DNA of 64,000 bases from Mycobacterium paragordonae (GTDB lineage Bacteria > Actinomycetota > Actinomycetes > Mycobacteriales > Mycobacteriaceae), in assembly GCF_003614435.1 (NCBI RefSeq), contig NZ_CP025546.1:124001-188000 (forward strand). Reading direction: 5' to 3'. Positions 61,448-64,000 of the stretch are shown piece by piece. The notes below the pieces were generated by a model, which saw only the letters and a program-made list of their open reading frames with translations, had not been told where the DNA came from and made no database searches. A program made the position numbers and the translations under genes. The stretch's first letter is position 1. Every line of letters starts with the position of its first letter.

Positions 61448-61954
61448 GTGTGGGGCCGACGACCCAATCGCTATGGTCGGGCGCGCGTCGCGGTGGCCGG
61501 GCTCGAACTTCCTCCGGCCGTGTTCAAGACCTGCCCGTGGCAGCCGCGCGCGCTGGTGGAGACCGGCCTGCGGCAGTGGCTGCGCTGTTGCGCGGCCGCC
61601 CTACCGGACGACCAGGTGATAGGTATGCCGTCGCGCGCGGTCGATGAGGCCTGGCATGGGCTGATCCTGTGCACCGCGCGGTATGCGGCGTTCTGCGACC
61701 GGGCCTACGGGAGGTTCCTGCACCACCACCCCGAAGGCGGCGCGCCCGCTGACGCAAGCAGTGACTCGGCGGCCGAGCAGCTGCGCAGGACGATCATCGC
61801 CTGGGAGTTGGTCGCCGAGCCCGGCGAACAGTGTGTGCTGTGGGATCTCGACGAGCGGGTCGGTGTCGACCAGCCCTGGGGTGTGAGCGCCGATCGTGTC
61901 GCCGAAATCCGGTCCGCGGTGGCCCGCACCAGAGCCGGCGCCAGGGTGCGGTAG
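61448..61954 (+). CDS. GRDP-like (PF07173-type) protein
   Basis: A 168-residue protein. SRAVDEAWHGLILCTARYAA followed by FCDRAYGRFLHHHPE matches the core of the glycine-rich-domain-containing-protein-like family (PF07173), with conserved Trp-His and Cys/His. GTG 61448 begins it after GAGGGG. It is divergent from a Cys/Gly-rich protein gene, which is notable because the family name comes from fusions to Gly-rich tails. Function unknown. Confidence 0.7.
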   Translation: MWGRRPNRYGRARVAVAGLELPPAVFKTCPWQPRALVETGLRQWLRCCAAALPDDQVIGMPSRAVDEAWHGLILCTARYAAFCDRAYGRFLHHHPEGGAPADASSDSAAEQLRRTIIAWELVAEPGEQCVLWDLDERVGVDQPWGVSADRVAEIRSAVARTRAGARVR

Positions 61955-61963
61955 AAACACGGG

Positions 61964-62800
61964 GTGCAAGGCAACTTCGACGACGATGCCGCGGTATCGC
62001 AGCTGCCCTACTTCCTGCGCGACCAGAACCGTTTTCTACCAACCGAAATCGCGCGGGGCGGGTGGGGGCCTTCGTTGAGCGGCCACGTGGTCGGCGGCCT
62101 GCTCGGTTGGGCGGCCGAACAGCTGGTGGACGACCCGCAATTTCAACCGGCGCGTCTGACCATCGACCTGCCCCGCCCGACCGCCCTGGAACCGGTCGAG
62201 GTGCACACCCGGGTGCGGCAGGACCGCCGGCGCCTGCGTCTGGTGGAGGCCGAACTCGTCCAGAACGGCAACCCGGTCGCGCAGGCCAGTGTGCTGTTTC
62301 TGCGGCGCGGCCCGCAGCCCGACGGACACGTATGGTCTCAACCCATCCCCATGCCGCCACTCCCGGCCGAGCAGGGCGCCGTCGAGTCGCTGTTCATCCG
62401 GACTTACGGCTGGGGCGCGGATATCCAGAACCCCGATCCCGAGTGGGCGGAAACACCGGGCCAGAAGTACACGTGGCTGCAGGAGACGCGCCCGCTGGTC
62501 GATGCCGAACCGATGACCGCCTTCACCCGCGCGGCGATGGCCGGCGACATCACGGCGTCGATCGCCAACTGGGGAGCCCGCGGGCTGCAGTTCATCAACG
62601 TCGACTACACGCTCACGCTCAGCAGGCTGCCGGAAGGGCCCCACCTCGGCTTGGCCTCGCTGACCCACTACAGCGACGACGGAGTGGCCACCGGCTCGGC
62701 GGCGCTGGTCGACCCCGACGGTCCGATCGGCAACTGTGTATCGGTTGCCATCGCCCAGACCGGGTTCCTGGCCCCGCCGAAAACTATTGCGGCGCAATAA
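61964..62800 (+). CDS. Acyl-CoA thioesterase-like double hot-dog protein
   Basis: A 278-residue protein with the tandem hot-dog layout of TesB-like thioesterases: GWGPSLSGHVVGGLLGWA in the first half and GLQFINVDYTLTLSRLPEGP followed by LGLASLTHYSDDGVATGSAA in the second. The family in mycobacteria is usually annotated as thioesterase family protein. GTG 61964 lies 9 bp after the GRDP-like stop, so the two may form an operon. Catalytic residues are not obvious by eye. Confidence 0.82.
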   Translation: MQGNFDDDAAVSQLPYFLRDQNRFLPTEIARGGWGPSLSGHVVGGLLGWAAEQLVDDPQFQPARLTIDLPRPTALEPVEVHTRVRQDRRRLRLVEAELVQNGNPVAQASVLFLRRGPQPDGHVWSQPIPMPPLPAEQGAVESLFIRTYGWGADIQNPDPEWAETPGQKYTWLQETRPLVDAEPMTAFTRAAMAGDITASIANWGARGLQFINVDYTLTLSRLPEGPHLGLASLTHYSDDGVATGSAALVDPDGPIGNCVSVAIAQTGFLAPPKTIAAQ

Positions 62801-62809
62801 GTGTCAAGA

Positions 62810-64000
62810 TCAGGCTGGCAAGCTCTGCTGCCGGTGCGCGTCTCCCCGCAGCCGCACGGCCCGGCCGATCGCGGCGGCCGCCGCCAATCCGGCCAGTGAC
62901 ACGAAAATCATCGTCGATTCCCGGCCTGGCCCGAGCATGGTCAGCAACAACGGCAGCGCGAAACCAAGGTAGGTGACCGAGTAGAACACCCCGGTGAGCG
63001 TGCCCCGGATGCGTTGCGGCGCAGCGGCTTCCAAATCGATCAAACCCTCGCGCAGGCAGAGGCCGGATGCACAGCCGAGCAGCACCACCACCGCCAGACC
63101 CAAACCGAGCGGGATGTCGGTGGGAGTCGCCGCGATGACGACGTAGCCGACTGTCGCCAGCAGCGCGCCGACGGTGCCGGTCTGCGGGCCCCAGTTACGC
63201 GCCCGGGCGACGACTTGGCTGACGCCGCTGGCACCGTTGGTGATCAGGGCCGCGGTCCCGGCGGCCAACGGAGCGGCGAGCCCGGTGTGGACCCGGGTAG
63301 GGATCGTGACGAAAGCCAGTGTGGCCGAGATGAACACCCAGGGCGCCAACGGCATCGCCCAGCTCAACGCCCGCCGCGTGCTGCCTCCGGCAGCCTCGGT
63401 CTGCTCCGGCGCCGGAGCCGTCGAAGGGGTCCCGCGAAGGCCTACCCCTGCTCCGATCATCGCGACCGCGATCAGGGCGGCGGCGATCCCGAACGACGCC
63501 GGAATGCCGGCTTGCCCGAATGACGCGATCAATCCCGAAGCGAAAGGCCCCAGAGCGAAACCGGCGATCAGCACCGTGCCGGCCAGCGCCGCGCCCGCGG
63601 GTCCCTTGAGGTCCGATGCCCATGCCGTGCAGGAGCTGACGGCAAGGCCCACCCCGAACCCGACGATCAGACGTCCGGCCAACAATGCCTCCGACTGCTG
63701 CGACAGGAACATGATGAAAGTTCCGGCCAGCGCCGTGCCTGAGCCCGTCAGTGCCACCGACGGACGTCCGAACGCGTCCGATGCCCGTCCGCCCAACAGC
63801 AGGCCCGGCAGCAGTCCCAGCGCATAGATTCCGAACATGGTGTCGAGGGCGGCCACCGTGAGGTGCTGGCGGTCACTGATGGCCGGTATGAGCGCGGCGA
63901 AGTGATTGGCCGCCCACCCCATCGCGAGCAGGACGGCCAGTACGCCGGCGAACAGCACGCCCGACCGGCCCGGTACGACACGCCCGGGTTTATCGGTGGT
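62810..64000 (-). CDS. MFS transporter, 5' end beyond the window
   Basis: A major facilitator protein with about 12 membrane segments in 396 codons read here. The loop GGRASDAFGRPSV between helices 2 and 3 is the MFS signature motif A. Other visible parts are AGRLIVGFGVGLAVSSCTAW and a central loop rich in Pro/Ala. The frame stays open to the window edge (TTDKPGRVVPGRS before the first helix), so the true start probably lies beyond 64000; GTG 63958 is the nearest internal start. Substrate unknown. Confidence 0.9.
   Translation of the reverse strand, partial: TTDKPGRVVPGRSGVLFAGVLAVLLAMGWAANHFAALIPAISDRQHLTVAALDTMFGIYALGLLPGLLLGGRASDAFGRPSVALTGSGTALAGTFIMFLSQQSEALLAGRLIVGFGVGLAVSSCTAWASDLKGPAGAALAGTVLIAGFALGPFASGLIASFGQAGIPASFGIAAALIAVAMIGAGVGLRGTPSTAPAPEQTEAAGGSTRRALSWAMPLAPWVFISATLAFVTIPTRVHTGLAAPLAAGTAALITNGASGVSQVVARARNWGPQTGTVGALLATVGYVVIAATPTDIPLGLGLAVVVLLGCASGLCLREGLIDLEAAAPQRIRGTLTGVFYSVTYLGFALPLLLTMLGPGRESTMIFVSLAGLAAAAAIGRAVRLRGDAHRQQSLPA

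Overview
The window is high-GC actinobacterial DNA and almost certainly comes from a Mycobacterium/Mycolicibacterium-type chromosome. It carries a mycobactin (mbt) siderophore locus, echA6, several P450s, WS/DGAT-type acyltransferases, the mycobacterial TIGR00027-type methyltransferase, an F420-type (Ddn-like) protein, a DUF5313 protein and many GTG starts with 4-base stop/start overlaps. No rRNA, tRNA or CRISPR was seen. All family assignments were made by reading motifs and by memory of relatives; no database search was run.

Layout. 0-6.3 kb: a truncated DAPG-hydrolase-like gene divergent from a TetR regulator with two operators, a secreted FAD oxidase, echA6, a YchJ protein, and a run of SCO6745-like protein, repeat-built membrane protein and class I aldolase, followed by a 3' gene remnant. 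6.3-8.8 kb: a minus-strand DUF35 / thiolase / crotonase operon. 8.9-17.9 kb: AAA ATPase, amidase, secreted protein, diguanylate cyclase, RNase Z and two TetR-controlled pairs. 18-19.2 kb: an IS30-family element. 19.2-22.1 kb: a methyltransferase divergent from an acyl-CoA dehydrogenase.

22.1-43.8 kb is the main accessory block. On the minus strand mbtT (thioesterase), a condensation-fold acyltransferase and a P450 lie in an operon. Divergently, the plus strand has mbtC-D-E-F-G-H-K, nearly all joined by ATGA or GTGA overlaps. The enzymes would supply the ketide unit (MbtC/MbtD), the amino acids (MbtE/MbtF), lysine N-hydroxylation (MbtG), adenylation support (MbtH) and N-epsilon acylation (MbtK). 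mbtA, mbtB and mbtI, needed for the salicyl-oxazoline cap, are not in the window. The roughly 1 kb between mbtT and mbtC holds a decayed MmpL transporter and a 17-codon leader ORF. mbtD and mbtG are each broken by what looks like one extra base.

43.9-46.2 kb: a PF10118 putative di-metal protein, a ferredoxin and a ferredoxin reductase form a redox operon. 46.2-58.8 kb: SHOCT protein, a PolA-like protein with degenerate catalytic motifs, FAD monooxygenase, Ddn-like protein, hydrolase, WS/DGAT, an MTHFR-like/methyltransferase pair, a second orphan MbtH, malQ, and a MarR/OhrR-like regulator with DUF5313. 59-64 kb: a P450 with twin palindromes, a NUDIX hydrolase, a Cys/Gly-rich membrane protein beside a GRDP-like protein, a thioesterase-like protein and a truncated MFS transporter.
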